DNA of 64,000 nucleotides from Pseudothermotoga elfii DSM 9442 = NBRC 107921 (GTDB lineage: Bacteria; Thermotogota; Thermotogae; Thermotogales; DSM-5069), in contig NC_022792.1 of the NCBI RefSeq assembly GCF_000504085.1, forward strand, positions 1,516,001 to 1,580,000. The letters are read 5' to 3'. Of the stretch, positions 17,520 through 26,747 are shown piece by piece. Under the pieces are notes generated by a model. That model saw only the letters and a program-made list of their open reading frames with translations, was not told the DNA's origin and did no database searches. The position numbers and the translations under genes were made by a program. Position 1 is the stretch's first letter. Every line of letters starts with the position of its first letter.

Positions 17520-18617
17520 CTACATCACAAAAATATCAGGTCTGACAAATCTGACATTGCCGATTCCTATTTCGAGTTTTGGAAAAATAAATGGTTTAGT
17601 TATCATAATTGGTCCAGATTCTGTAACTATAAAACCGTCTTCGGATTTTGTGCCGCTTATTGTAGGGTTCCAGCAAAAGGCTTGATTTCGCCTTATAATT
17701 TCGTCACATGCTGGAGTCACTCTTATATCACGTGCGTAATATCCCATTGGCCCACCTTGATGATGAAATTTCCATTCTTCATGATATCCGCGTCTTTTAT
17801 ACTCTTCTATAGCAGCAAGAACAGGGACATTCATTTTTTCTCCTGCTCTGGTTTTATCAATCATTATGCATTCAATTTCCACATTATTTCTGTACTGTGT
17901 AACCACATCTGCCGGGACTTTTCCAAAATAAACCATACGCGTAACTGTGGTTATCAAGCCTTTGTATCTGGCATTCACAGACACCATTACAGATCTTTCA
18001 ATTTTTTTCAATGTGGGAATGGGATGTCTGTACAAGCGAGCTCTTTCATCTGCCGCAACCATAAATCCAGTAGGATCTATTCTGTACTGCCAGAGTTGTT
18101 CACTTATTTTTCCTGCTACACTCGCTTCACTATCACCTGGTTTCACGAAAAGTAGAACGCTTTCAAGCGATCTGGAAAGTATCTCTCCAAGATACATATA
18201 ACGTTCTATTTCAGACTCTGTCAGTTCATACCTCAATTTGTTTATCTCATTTTCAACGTAATTCAGATCAGATACAGGAACATCGCAACCAACTTTACCA
18301 TCAACAATTTTTTTCACAATCTCAAGCTCTTTATTTTCAAACCAGTCATAATCGATTATCTCGAAATTGAGCTCCCCTAACTCTTCATCTTTCATTCTTT
18401 CAGACTCTATCTTATTTGCCAGGATATAGCAGCTCTCTCGGGTAATCAACACAGAAGCAACCCCAATTTCCGTAGCTATACCAACCATATTCAACCCTCC
18501 GCCGGTGATCCATGAAAAATTCGGTTGTTTTTTTAAAAGGACTGCCGAGAGCCCATGTTTGTCTAAAAAATTCCTAACCCTCGAAAGTTTTATTCTTACC
18601 TCTTCAATTCTTGTCAT
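17520..18617 (-). CDS. M24-fold (creatinase/aminopeptidase P-like) protein lacking metal ligands
   Basis: 365-aa protein with an N-terminal creatinase domain and a C-terminal pita-bread fold. Metallopeptidases of this family need the first two Asp ligands in DxG...D-x-TR; here the matching stretch is VSVNARYKGLITTVTRM, so both are lost. The later HHQGG and KSEDGFIVTE segments remain recognisable. Creatinase itself works without metal, so a non-peptidase hydrolase of a small substrate is plausible. Its start overlaps the tctA stop (ATGA). It sits between a transporter and an oxidoreductase, which fits catabolism of one imported compound. The substrate cannot be told. Confidence 0.85.
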   Translation of the reverse strand: MTRIEEVRIKLSRVRNFLDKHGLSAVLLKKQPNFSWITGGGLNMVGIATEIGVASVLITRESCYILANKIESERMKDEELGELNFEIIDYDWFENKELEIVKKIVDGKVGCDVPVSDLNYVENEINKLRYELTESEIERYMYLGEILSRSLESVLLFVKPGDSEASVAGKISEQLWQYRIDPTGFMVAADERARLYRHPIPTLKKIERSVMVSVNARYKGLITTVTRMVYFGKVPADVVTQYRNNVEIECIMIDKTRAGEKMNVPVLAAIEEYKRRGYHEEWKFHHQGGPMGYYARDIRVTPACDEIIRRNQAFCWNPTISGTKSEDGFIVTESGPIMITKPFIFPKLEIGIGNVRFVRPDIFVM

Positions 18618-20104
18618 CGGTTAACCTCCCTTTTTGTAGCCCTGTAAGAGTTGAGTAAAGACAGGGCAACAGACGCAAATGCAAAGATAAGAAGCGTAAG
18701 AGAAATAGGACGTTTAAAAATAATCAACCAATCATTTTTTGATGTTAAAAGAGCCCTGTTTAGGTTCTGCTCTGCTTGTGGTCCGAGAATCAAGCCTAAA
18801 ACAAGTGGAGGTAATGGGAATCTGGCTTTTCTCATCAGATATCCTATGACACCAAAAGCAAGTGCAACCATAACATCATAGATATTATTTCGCAGTGAAA
18901 AAGATCCAACGATGCATAAAACCATAACTATGGGCATAAGAATCTCATCCGGAACTTTCAATATATTTGGTGCCACCAGAACTGAAGCAAAACCAACTAT
19001 CAGCATTAAAAATTGAATAATAAACCATCCTGCAAAAAGCGTATAAACGATGTCTGGATGTTCTGTAAACAAAAGCGGCCCAGGACGAACGCCTATCAGA
19101 ATCAACGCACCAAGCATTACAGCTGTAACAGCATCACCTGGAATTCCTAACGATAGAGCCGGAACCATAGCTCCACCAGTAACAGCGTTGTTTGTGGTTT
19201 CGCAGACAGCCACACCTTCCAAAGCACCTTGACCAAATTTTTCTTTATTTTTGGACCACCTTCTTAACTCATTGTATGCAAGGAAAGTTGCTATTGTTCC
19301 CCCAGTCCCCGGTATCACGCCGATAAAAGTACCTATCACAATCCCGAACATTATAGGAATTAAAATAGATTTGAACTCATCTTTTGTCAGCAAAAGCCCA
19401 CTTACTGTTTTTGTTGTCTGCTCTATTTTTTGTTTTCTCTCTATGCGACCGAAAATCTCCGATACAGCAAAAACACCTATCAGTACTGGAAGAAATTCGA
19501 AACCATTTTCAAAGGCACTTATGCCAAATGTGAGCCGCTCTGTTCCTCTTATATTGTCGATGCCAATTACAGATAGTAATAAGCCTATCAAACCAGAAAT
19601 GATGCCTTTCACCAGATTTCTACCTGATACGCTTGCTATTATAGTCAGGCCAAAAATAGCAAGAGAAAAATATTCTGCAGGTCCAAATTTCAAGGCAATC
19701 TTTGCAAGAAACGGAGCAAGAAAAATCATGCAAAGACCACTTGCAAGACCTCCACATACAGAACCTATTAACGCTGCACTGATAGCTTTTCCTGCTTTGC
19801 CTTTTTGGGCAAGTGGATATCCGTCCAGCGCCGTTGCTGCCGCGGAAGGTGTACCGGGTGTTCTAAGCAAAATAGCAGATATCGACCCTCCAAACATTGA
19901 TGAACAATACATTCCAACAAGCATCAAAAGAGCCAATTTTGGTTCGAGATAATAGGTGAACGGTAAAAGTAAGATTATTCCCATTGAAGAAGTTACTCCG
20001 GGCAAAGCCCCAACAATTAAACCTCCAACAACTCCAAGTAGCATCAACATAACTGAAGAAGGCTGTAAAGCAGTTTTAATTCCATCTATCCAGTAACCCA
20101 GCAT
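18614..20104 (-). CDS. tctA: Tripartite tricarboxylate transporter large membrane subunit TctA
   Basis: Large membrane protein (496 aa, about a dozen hydrophobic helices) of the TTT family. The N-terminal LLGVVGGLIVGALPGVTSSMGI motif and the internal repeat GVIPGTGGTIATFLAYN are the characteristic TctA signatures, as is GGAMVPALSLGIPGDAVTAVMLGAL. ATG 20104 is chosen because GAGAGGTG lies six bases upstream. With TctB and the binding protein TctC it forms an ion-coupled carboxylate importer. The substrate is not determined by sequence. Confidence 0.95.
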   Translation of the reverse strand: MLGYWIDGIKTALQPSSVMLMLLGVVGGLIVGALPGVTSSMGIILLLPFTYYLEPKLALLMLVGMYCSSMFGGSISAILLRTPGTPSAAATALDGYPLAQKGKAGKAISAALIGSVCGGLASGLCMIFLAPFLAKIALKFGPAEYFSLAIFGLTIIASVSGRNLVKGIISGLIGLLLSVIGIDNIRGTERLTFGISAFENGFEFLPVLIGVFAVSEIFGRIERKQKIEQTTKTVSGLLLTKDEFKSILIPIMFGIVIGTFIGVIPGTGGTIATFLAYNELRRWSKNKEKFGQGALEGVAVCETTNNAVTGGAMVPALSLGIPGDAVTAVMLGALILIGVRPGPLLFTEHPDIVYTLFAGWFIIQFLMLIVGFASVLVAPNILKVPDEILMPIVMVLCIVGSFSLRNNIYDVMVALAFGVIGYLMRKARFPLPPLVLGLILGPQAEQNLNRALLTSKNDWLIIFKRPISLTLLIFAFASVALSLLNSYRATKREVNR

Positions 20105-20116
20105 TTTATACACCTC

Positions 20117-20566
20117 TCATAACGAAAAACGCGGAAGTGGAATTTTGAAAACCTGAGAAAAAACATAATAGACTGAGATAGTAACAACAATACTTAAAAC
20201 GATATTCAACCATAAATTTTTCATACCAAACAAATACGCACATGAAAAGATTAAGAACGGGGTGAGGTAGAGAAATCCTATTTTATCCATCAACAAAATA
20301 TATGCAAAGAGCATGACGACCAAGCAAATAAGTTTCAAGAAAACCGATGTGTCACTTTTTTTCTTTGTTTCATCATTCTTCACTAACAAGCCTTTTATCA
20401 ACAATACAACCCCAAGAATCATCATAGATACCGTTATCAATCTTGGAAAATCTGCCGGGCTCAAACCGAGCTTTACGGGTTTAATACCTATCGTGCCAAG
20501 GAAAAAAACTAATCCTAAGATCGACACAATCAGACCAGAAAGAAAATCGTTTTTGCGAGAAGTCAC
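20117..20566 (-). CDS. tctB: Tripartite tricarboxylate transporter small membrane subunit TctB
   Basis: 149-aa membrane protein with four predicted hydrophobic segments, matching TctB in size and in its N-terminal pattern LSGLIVSILGLVFFLGTIGI. GTG 20566 is preferred because GGAGG lies six bases upstream; the ATG at 20572 abuts the ribosome site. It lies 12 bases before the tctA start and partners TctA. Confidence 0.88.
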   Translation of the reverse strand: MTSRKNDFLSGLIVSILGLVFFLGTIGIKPVKLGLSPADFPRLITVSMMILGVVLLIKGLLVKNDETKKKSDTSVFLKLICLVVMLFAYILLMDKIGFLYLTPFLIFSCAYLFGMKNLWLNIVLSIVVTISVYYVFSQVFKIPLPRFSL

Positions 20567-20607
20567 AAGCATCCTCCTCGATATCCCCCCGCCGAAGCGG
20601 GAGGAGG

Positions 20608-21573
20608 TTACTTTCCATATTTTTCTCCAAGTTTCTTGTTTTTCATAAGATTTTCCCAGAATTGATTTTGCCGTCTCACAAAATTGAAAAATTCCACGGA
20701 ATTCATATAGGATATAACACTACCAAGTTCTTTCGCTTTTGAAAGAAATTCAGGATCATTGATACATTTATAGAAAATATCGTGTAAAGTCTCAACTATT
20801 TCTGATGGTGTTCCTTTTGGAGCAGCTACGCCACGCCACATTCCAAGTCTGAAATCGTATCCTAACTCAACCGATGTTGGAACATCTGGAAAGACGGAAA
20901 GTCTTGATGCACCGAGAACAGCCAGTACTCTCAACTGCCCACTCTGAACATTGCTAACACCCTCTGGAGCTGCTGCCATTACAGCATCCACATGACCACC
21001 AACTAATGCTGTGATAGCCGGCGCACCGCCATTAAATGGCACATGAATAAACTGGATCCCCACAAAATCTTCAAATGCAACTGCTACAAGGTGATTCCCA
21101 CCACCGGCACCACCATTCCCCATTGTGATTGTCTCAGGATTGTTCTTTGCTGCCTCAATTAAATCGCTTAAAGTTTTGTATGGAGAATCTGCTTTAACCA
21201 GAATATAGCTGGGGTCATTGACAATGTTTATAACAGGTACAAAGTCATCAACAGTGAATTTAACATCGCTCCAGTGAATTTTTGTGATAATAGGAGTGGC
21301 AAGTGAAAACAGTGTATAACCATCAGGTTTTGCCTTTAGAAATTCCATCACCCCTGTAACGGCACCTGCACCCGGAATATTGTTAATAACAAGAGGTTGT
21401 CCATTTGCATATTTTGGAAAAACAGAGGCCACTGCTCTAAAAAGTACATCAGTAGCTCCTCCGGCCGACCATGGAACTATAATTTGCACAGGCCTTGAAG
21501 GAAAAGTTTCAGCAAAAGCTACAAGAGTTATCAACATGATGGTAACCAGAGCTAACAGACACCTGAATTTCAT
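20608..21573 (-). CDS. tctC: Tripartite tricarboxylate transporter binding protein TctC
   Basis: Periplasmic binding protein of the Bug/TctC family (321 aa) with a signal peptide (MKFRCLLALVTIMLITLVAFA). Family signatures are FPSRPVQIIVPWSAGGATD after the signal, VINNIPGAGAVTG, VPFNGGAPAITALVGGHVDA and VFPDVPTSVELGYD. ATG 21573 follows GGGAGGTG by six bases. It is the first gene of the operon and delivers a carboxylated ligand to TctAB. Confidence 0.94.
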   Translation of the reverse strand: MKFRCLLALVTIMLITLVAFAETFPSRPVQIIVPWSAGGATDVLFRAVASVFPKYANGQPLVINNIPGAGAVTGVMEFLKAKPDGYTLFSLATPIITKIHWSDVKFTVDDFVPVINIVNDPSYILVKADSPYKTLSDLIEAAKNNPETITMGNGGAGGGNHLVAVAFEDFVGIQFIHVPFNGGAPAITALVGGHVDAVMAAAPEGVSNVQSGQLRVLAVLGASRLSVFPDVPTSVELGYDFRLGMWRGVAAPKGTPSEIVETLHDIFYKCINDPEFLSKAKELGSVISYMNSVEFFNFVRRQNQFWENLMKNKKLGEKYGK

Positions 21574-21697
21574 ATGAAACACCTCCCTATGATATGTGAT
21601 GTAAAATAATATTTTTACTAATGCTTAATATTACCTATCCTGTAAAAGAATTTTATCTCACTTTATGTTTCTATTTGGTAATTAATATTATTTTAAA

Positions 21698-21748
21698 GTT
21701 ACATAATAGACATTGATATATTACATTGAGATTTTTTGTAACATAATA
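21698..21748. repeat. Short TTACAT/TAACAT repeats in the tctC upstream region
   Basis: GTTACATAATA (21698), TTACAT (21721) and GTAACATAATA (21738) recur within 51 bases in the AT-rich gap between divergent transcription units. The first and last also form a GTTACA/TGTAAC-like inverted pair. They could be regulator sites for the tct operon, but AT-richness alone could produce them. Confidence 0.3.
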
Positions 21749-21811
21749 TATGCATATCTTTCCTTCCTGTAAGGCTTATTTACGCGACTTTTGATTCTTG
21801 AATGTTACAGC

Positions 21812-21862
21812 TTGACAAAAAGACAACAATAAGTTAAGATCAGGATGTACGGACAACCGTAT
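21812..21862 (+). promoter_or_regulatory. Strong promoter with palindromic operator for the flavin/kinase operon
   Basis: TTGACA (21812-21817) and TAAGAT (21835-21840) are separated by an ideal 17 bases. Just downstream, at the expected transcription start, lies the inverted repeat GTACGG-ACAA-CCGTAT (21847-21862; TACGG/CCGTA perfect). This placement is typical for a repressor site. The regulator is unknown; the GntR protein at 32065 is one candidate. Confidence 0.72.
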
Positions 21863-21870
21863 GACAGGGG

Positions 21871-23571
21871 GTGGTTAAGATCATCAACCTTGAAAAAACT
21901 CTCAAACGAAGGATTTCAAAAAGCATTGAAGTATATGAAAAAGACGGCTCAATAGTCCTTGAAGGCATTGTTGACAATTGGGAAAAGGTAGTCAGTGCTG
22001 GAAAAATTGCATCGCGTTTTGCAGAAAAAGGTGTAGTTAATCTGATAGAATGCAGAGGCCTTCAAAAAGACAATCCATCAAAACCTGATATAAAGGACCA
22101 CAAACTTGAAAATAAAAAAATCGATGTTTTGATCATCGGAGCTGGAATTATAGGCTGTACAATAGCAAGAGAGCTATCAAGATACAAAATAAGTACACTC
22201 GTAGTTGAAAAAGAAAGTGACATAGCGATGCATCAAAGCTCAAGAAATGCAGGTATGGCTCACCCGCCAATTGCTCCCAGACCAGGTTCAAAGAAAGCTC
22301 TGTACAATCAACGTGGTTTGAAAATGTTACCTGAACTTTCTAAACAACTTGATTTTCCATTCGAAGAAAATGGCATGGCAATTTTGTTCAAACACTGGAT
22401 TTACTTTGTTGCCGCCGGGCTCATCCATTCTCGGGCCAGAAAAAACGGGATTGAATCAATTCAATTTTTTTCAAAAGCAAGATTGAAATCGATTGAGCAT
22501 AGAATAACCGACGACTTTGCATGGGCTTGCTTTTTCAAAAGTGCTGGAATTGTCGATCCTTTTAAGATGACCCTTGCTTTTGCTGAAAATGCTATTCAAA
22601 ATGGCGTGGAATTTTCTTTCCAGACCTTTGTTGAGTCAATGGAACTTAATCAACAAAAAATTGTTTCTGTCCAGACTAATAGAGGAAGAATCTTTCCTCG
22701 CGTAGTTGTTAATGCAGCCGGGCTCTGGGCTGATTATATTGCTGAACTTGCTAATGATAGATTTTTCACCATACATCCAAGAAAAGGAGAAATGGCAATA
22801 ATAGACAGAAAAAAACAAAATCTTGTAAAATTGACTGTTTCTATGCCACACATAACTCAAGCAAAATCAGTTACAAAAGGTGGGGGGTTAATTCCAACTG
22901 TTCATGGAAATTTACTACTTGGTCCTACTGCAAAAGAAGTCCCTTTCAAAGAAGATTACAGTACAGATGAAGATAGCCTCAATGAACTGATTAAAAGGCA
23001 CGCAAAACTTGTTGAAGGTCTTGGTTTAAAAGATGTCATAACATACTTTGCCGGTACAAGGGCAGCAACTTACAAAGAGGATTTCATAGTTGAAAAGTCA
23101 GAAAAGGTGAAAAACTTAGTTCATGCTGCTGGAATACAATCCCCGGGCTTAACAAGTGCCCCGGCAATTGCACAGGATATTGCCAAAATGTGTATAGAAA
23201 TTCTCTCAAATGAGATCAAAGTTCTGCCAAACACCGAATTTATACCTGCCAGAAAGAGTGAACCTTTATTCAAAGATCTGCCACTTGAAGAAAAACAGAA
23301 ACTCATTAAAAAAGAGCCAGATTATGGCGTTGTTGTATGTAGATGTGAAGAAGTGACAAAAGCAGAGATCATAAAAGCCGTGAATTCACCCTTACCAGCA
23401 ACCACCCTCGATGGCATAAAATGGAGAACGCGCTGTGGTATGGGAAGGTGTCAAGGAGGTTTTTGCACCCCATATGTTTTACAGACACTTCAGCAAAAGA
23501 TAGATGTACTGAATCTGACAAAAAAAGGTGGCTCTTCATATATAGTGGTTTCTAAAACAAGGAGTGATTGA
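21871..23571 (+). CDS. GlpA-like FAD-dependent dehydrogenase with N-terminal BON-like and C-terminal [2Fe-2S] BFD-like domains
   Basis: 566-aa oxidoreductase of the glycerol-3-phosphate dehydrogenase/DAO family. Residues 15-65 look like a BON domain (VLEGIVDNWEKVVSAGKIA). The FAD fold begins at VLIIGAGIIGCTIARELS (about 90). A BFD-like Fe-S domain near the end has CRCEEVTKAEI and RCGMGRCQGGFC, like anaerobic GlpA. It is expected to pass electrons from a hydroxy-substrate to the next gene product. The start is uncertain: GTG 21871 is embedded in its own GGGGGTGG ribosome site, and no normal start follows closely. Confidence 0.85.
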   Translation: MVKIINLEKTLKRRISKSIEVYEKDGSIVLEGIVDNWEKVVSAGKIASRFAEKGVVNLIECRGLQKDNPSKPDIKDHKLENKKIDVLIIGAGIIGCTIARELSRYKISTLVVEKESDIAMHQSSRNAGMAHPPIAPRPGSKKALYNQRGLKMLPELSKQLDFPFEENGMAILFKHWIYFVAAGLIHSRARKNGIESIQFFSKARLKSIEHRITDDFAWACFFKSAGIVDPFKMTLAFAENAIQNGVEFSFQTFVESMELNQQKIVSVQTNRGRIFPRVVVNAAGLWADYIAELANDRFFTIHPRKGEMAIIDRKKQNLVKLTVSMPHITQAKSVTKGGGLIPTVHGNLLLGPTAKEVPFKEDYSTDEDSLNELIKRHAKLVEGLGLKDVITYFAGTRAATYKEDFIVEKSEKVKNLVHAAGIQSPGLTSAPAIAQDIAKMCIEILSNEIKVLPNTEFIPARKSEPLFKDLPLEEKQKLIKKEPDYGVVVCRCEEVTKAEIIKAVNSPLPATTLDGIKWRTRCGMGRCQGGFCTPYVLQTLQQKIDVLNLTKKGGSSYIVVSKTRSD

Positions 23572-23572
23572 C

Positions 23573-25186
23573 ATGGCTGATTACGATGTGCTGGTAATTG
23601 GGGCAGGGCCTGCAGGACTATCTGCGGCGGTATCAGCTAATAATTTTGGAGCAAAAGTTCTGGTTGTGGAAAGAGAACCTATGCCTGGGGGAATTTTAAA
23701 GCAATGCATTCACGATGGCTTTGGAGTGATTGAATTCAGGGAGAGATTAACAGGTCCAGAATATGCCGAAAGATATATAGAAAAACTGAACAAGCTTGAC
23801 ATAGACGTCTTGCTTCAGAGCTTCGTGCTTGACATCAAAAAAGAGAATGATTTTTTCTATGTAACTATTCAAAATAATAGAGGAATTTCTATCAAAAAAA
23901 GCAAAGCAATTGTCCTTGCTACCGGTTGTAGAGAAAGAACATCGAAACAGATTTTTATACACGGCGACAGGCCTGCCGGTGTTTTTACAGCTGGTACTGC
24001 TCAATACTTGGTGAACATAATGGGTCTTTTGCCTTGCAAGCGGTGTGTAATACTCGGAAGTGGAGATATAGGCTTGATAATGGCACGGAGATTAACATTA
24101 GAAGGGGCGCAGGTGCTGGGGGTTTATGAGATACAATCGCAACCATCTGGACTTGCAAGGAACATATCTCAATGTCTGGAAGATTTCAAGATTCCTCTGT
24201 TTCTTTCCCATACAGTGACAAGAGTATTCGGAAAAGAAAGATTAAAAGCTGTTGAAATAATGAAAGTCGATGAAAATAAAAAACCCATTCCTTCTACTGC
24301 CCGCATAATAGAATGCGATGGATTAATTCTGGCTGTTGGATTAATACCAGAAAATGAACTTGCAGAGTCACTTGGAATAGAAATGGACGAAAAAACAAGA
24401 GGACCAGTTGTTGATCAAAATATGATGACAAGTGTAAAGGGTGTTTTCAGTTGCGGGAATGCTCTGCACGTGCACGACCTTGTAGATTATGTGACGCAAA
24501 CCGGTAAGATCGCAGGAAGATCGGCAGCGCTGTATTCAAAAGGGTTACTTACAGTTAACAGTTATTCAGAGATAGAATTTTCAAACGATATTGCTTATTG
24601 TGTACCTCAGAGAATCAGTTTCCCCTGTCAGGAAAAAATCAGGTTGTTTTTCCGCGTAAAATATCAGAAAAAGAATGCAAAATTGCTTGTTAGATCTAAT
24701 GAGGTAATTACTCAAAAGACTTTTGAGATAATCAGGCCACAGCAAACTGAATTTGTTGATTTTGAGGTTTCTGGGGGTAAAATTGCTATCGAACTTGCAG
24801 GTTTGGGGGGAGAAAATGTGGAGAAATCTACCAAAAAAATAGTGTGTATTGTTTGCCCAAAGGGATGTGAGATTGAAATCCTGGACGAAAATAATGCAAC
24901 TTTTCGTGGCTACAGTTGCCCGAGAGGTCTTGAATTTGCCAAAAACGACCTTTTGAACCCGAAGCGGATATTGTGTACAACCGTTGCTACAATTGGCCAC
25001 AAACTGCTTCCGGTAAAAACAGATAGACCTATACCATTGGAATCTTTTAAAGAAGTGATGGACTGTGTGAAAAAAATTGTTGTTGAAAAACCTGTTACAA
25101 GAGGAGAGATCGTCTTTGAAAACATAGCCAAAACAGGTGCAAATCTTGTGGCAACGGGTACATCGAAGGTGATAGAGTATGTCTGA
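23573..25186 (+). CDS. NAD(P)/FAD oxidoreductase fused to a DUF1667 Fe-S domain
   Basis: 537-aa fusion. The N-terminal 310 residues are a two-dinucleotide-fold flavoprotein (VLVIGAGPAGLSAAVSAN; second fold VILGSGDIGLIMARRL) of the type found with GlpA in Thermotogae and Clostridia. After a linker domain, residues from about 420 form a DUF1667 domain with IVCPKGCEIE and YSCPRGLEFA cysteines, elsewhere often a separate small gene. ATG 23573 follows AAGGAG by eight bases. It probably oxidises the upstream dehydrogenase and reduces an external acceptor. Confidence 0.87.
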   Translation: MADYDVLVIGAGPAGLSAAVSANNFGAKVLVVEREPMPGGILKQCIHDGFGVIEFRERLTGPEYAERYIEKLNKLDIDVLLQSFVLDIKKENDFFYVTIQNNRGISIKKSKAIVLATGCRERTSKQIFIHGDRPAGVFTAGTAQYLVNIMGLLPCKRCVILGSGDIGLIMARRLTLEGAQVLGVYEIQSQPSGLARNISQCLEDFKIPLFLSHTVTRVFGKERLKAVEIMKVDENKKPIPSTARIIECDGLILAVGLIPENELAESLGIEMDEKTRGPVVDQNMMTSVKGVFSCGNALHVHDLVDYVTQTGKIAGRSAALYSKGLLTVNSYSEIEFSNDIAYCVPQRISFPCQEKIRLFFRVKYQKKNAKLLVRSNEVITQKTFEIIRPQQTEFVDFEVSGGKIAIELAGLGGENVEKSTKKIVCIVCPKGCEIEILDENNATFRGYSCPRGLEFAKNDLLNPKRILCTTVATIGHKLLPVKTDRPIPLESFKEVMDCVKKIVVEKPVTRGEIVFENIAKTGANLVATGTSKVIEYV

Positions 25187-26735
25187 TGTGATACTTACAA
25201 TAGACTGCGGCACACAAAGCTTGAGGGCACTTCTTTTTGATCCAGATGGTAAATTAGTAGAAATGCATAAAGAAGAATACCCACAAACTTACACCTCACC
25301 AAAACCCGGCTGGGCTGAACAGGATGTAGAAGTTTACATAAAAGCACTCTCAAAAGCCTGCTCGATTGTTAAAGAAAAAAACAGCGCTCTGTGGAAAAAG
25401 ATAACAGCTGTAACAGTAACCACACAGCGAGATACCTGTGTTTTCTTGGACAAAGATGGGAGTCCATTGAAGCCAGCAATCCTGTGGTTAGATCAACGAA
25501 TGGCTGAGTTTGACAGCAGACTGCCTTTACATTACAAAATAGGCTTTAAGATAGTTGGAATGAACAAAGCAGCTATGATCTCGGCAAAAAAATGTAAGGC
25601 AAACTGGGTCAGACAGAATGAACCTGAGATCTGGCAGAAAACTCACAAGTTTCTGTTGCTGTCTGGTTGGTTTCACTATCTTCTCACTGGTAAGTTCATA
25701 GATTCGGTTGCTAATCAAATAGGTCACATACCATTTAACTACAAAAAACTCACATGGGCTGATCCAAAACACGATTATCAGCCTTATTTATTTCAAATAG
25801 AGAAAGACAAACTTCCCGATCTGGCCCAACCGGCAACTGTGATAGGAACTCTAACAAAGAAAGCATCACAGCTGACTCAAATTGCAGAAGGAACTCCAGT
25901 AATAGCCGCTGGATCAGACAAAGGTTGTGAAACTATTGCGCTGGGATGTTTGACAGAATCTGTTGCATGTGCAAGCCTTGGTACAACAACCACGATGCAA
26001 ATAACTTCCAGAAAATACCTTGAGCCGTTAAAATTCATGCCTTCATACCCGGCTGTGATTCCATATCGTTTCAATCCAGAAGTCGAGATATTCAGGGGTT
26101 TCTGGATGGTTAGCTGGTTTAAGAAAGAGTTTGGCAGTTATGAATCTCAGATAGCACAGGAAAAAGGCATAACAGCCGAAGATGTCTTTGACGAATTGTT
26201 GAAAATAACCAAGCCTGGTTCGCTTGGTTTGATGCTTCAGCCTTATTGGGGCGCCGGTTTGAAAATGCCAGAAGCAAGAGGGGCAATCATAGGGTTTGGG
26301 GATGTGCATAACAGAGCTTATCTATATAGGGCAATAATAGAGGGTCTTTCCTATGCGTTGAAAGACGCGGCAGAAAAAATAGAAAAAGTTTCCCACACAT
26401 CTATTGAAAAAGTCATGGTGACAGGCGGAGGATCAAAATCAGATTTTGTTTGCCAGACTTTGGCAGATGTTCTGAATAAAGAGACGGTCAGGGGTGAAAC
26501 CTACGAAGGTTCTGGTTTGGGAGCAGCCATAGTCGGATTTGTTGGAATAAAATACTATTCTTCCTTTGAGGATGCTGTTCAAAAAATGGTTAGATACAGC
26601 AAGCAATTTATTCCAAATAAAGAGCGTGCAAAACTTTACTCCCAGCTTTATGAACATGTTTACAAAAAAATGTATGCCAGATTGTGTCCATTGTATAGAT
26701 CCATGCAAAAGATAACTGGTTATCCAGAATGTTGA
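25179..26735 (+). CDS. FGGY-family carbohydrate kinase
   Basis: 518-aa sugar/polyol kinase of the glycerokinase-xylulokinase family. The N-terminal ATP fold has LTIDCGTQSLRALLFD, GWAEQDVEVY is the family substrate-domain motif, and MVTGGGSKSDFVCQTLADVLN and YEGSGLGAAIVG are the C-terminal signatures. Its C-terminus is somewhat longer than that of GlpK. It overlaps the previous gene by eight bases. With the GlpA-like and AGPS-like neighbours, a three-carbon or related polyol substrate is possible, but specificity cannot be read from the sequence. Confidence 0.88.
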   Translation: MSDVILTIDCGTQSLRALLFDPDGKLVEMHKEEYPQTYTSPKPGWAEQDVEVYIKALSKACSIVKEKNSALWKKITAVTVTTQRDTCVFLDKDGSPLKPAILWLDQRMAEFDSRLPLHYKIGFKIVGMNKAAMISAKKCKANWVRQNEPEIWQKTHKFLLLSGWFHYLLTGKFIDSVANQIGHIPFNYKKLTWADPKHDYQPYLFQIEKDKLPDLAQPATVIGTLTKKASQLTQIAEGTPVIAAGSDKGCETIALGCLTESVACASLGTTTTMQITSRKYLEPLKFMPSYPAVIPYRFNPEVEIFRGFWMVSWFKKEFGSYESQIAQEKGITAEDVFDELLKITKPGSLGLMLQPYWGAGLKMPEARGAIIGFGDVHNRAYLYRAIIEGLSYALKDAAEKIEKVSHTSIEKVMVTGGGSKSDFVCQTLADVLNKETVRGETYEGSGLGAAIVGFVGIKYYSSFEDAVQKMVRYSKQFIPNKERAKLYSQLYEHVYKKMYARLCPLYRSMQKITGYPEC

Positions 26736-26747
26736 GAGGTGAAAGAA

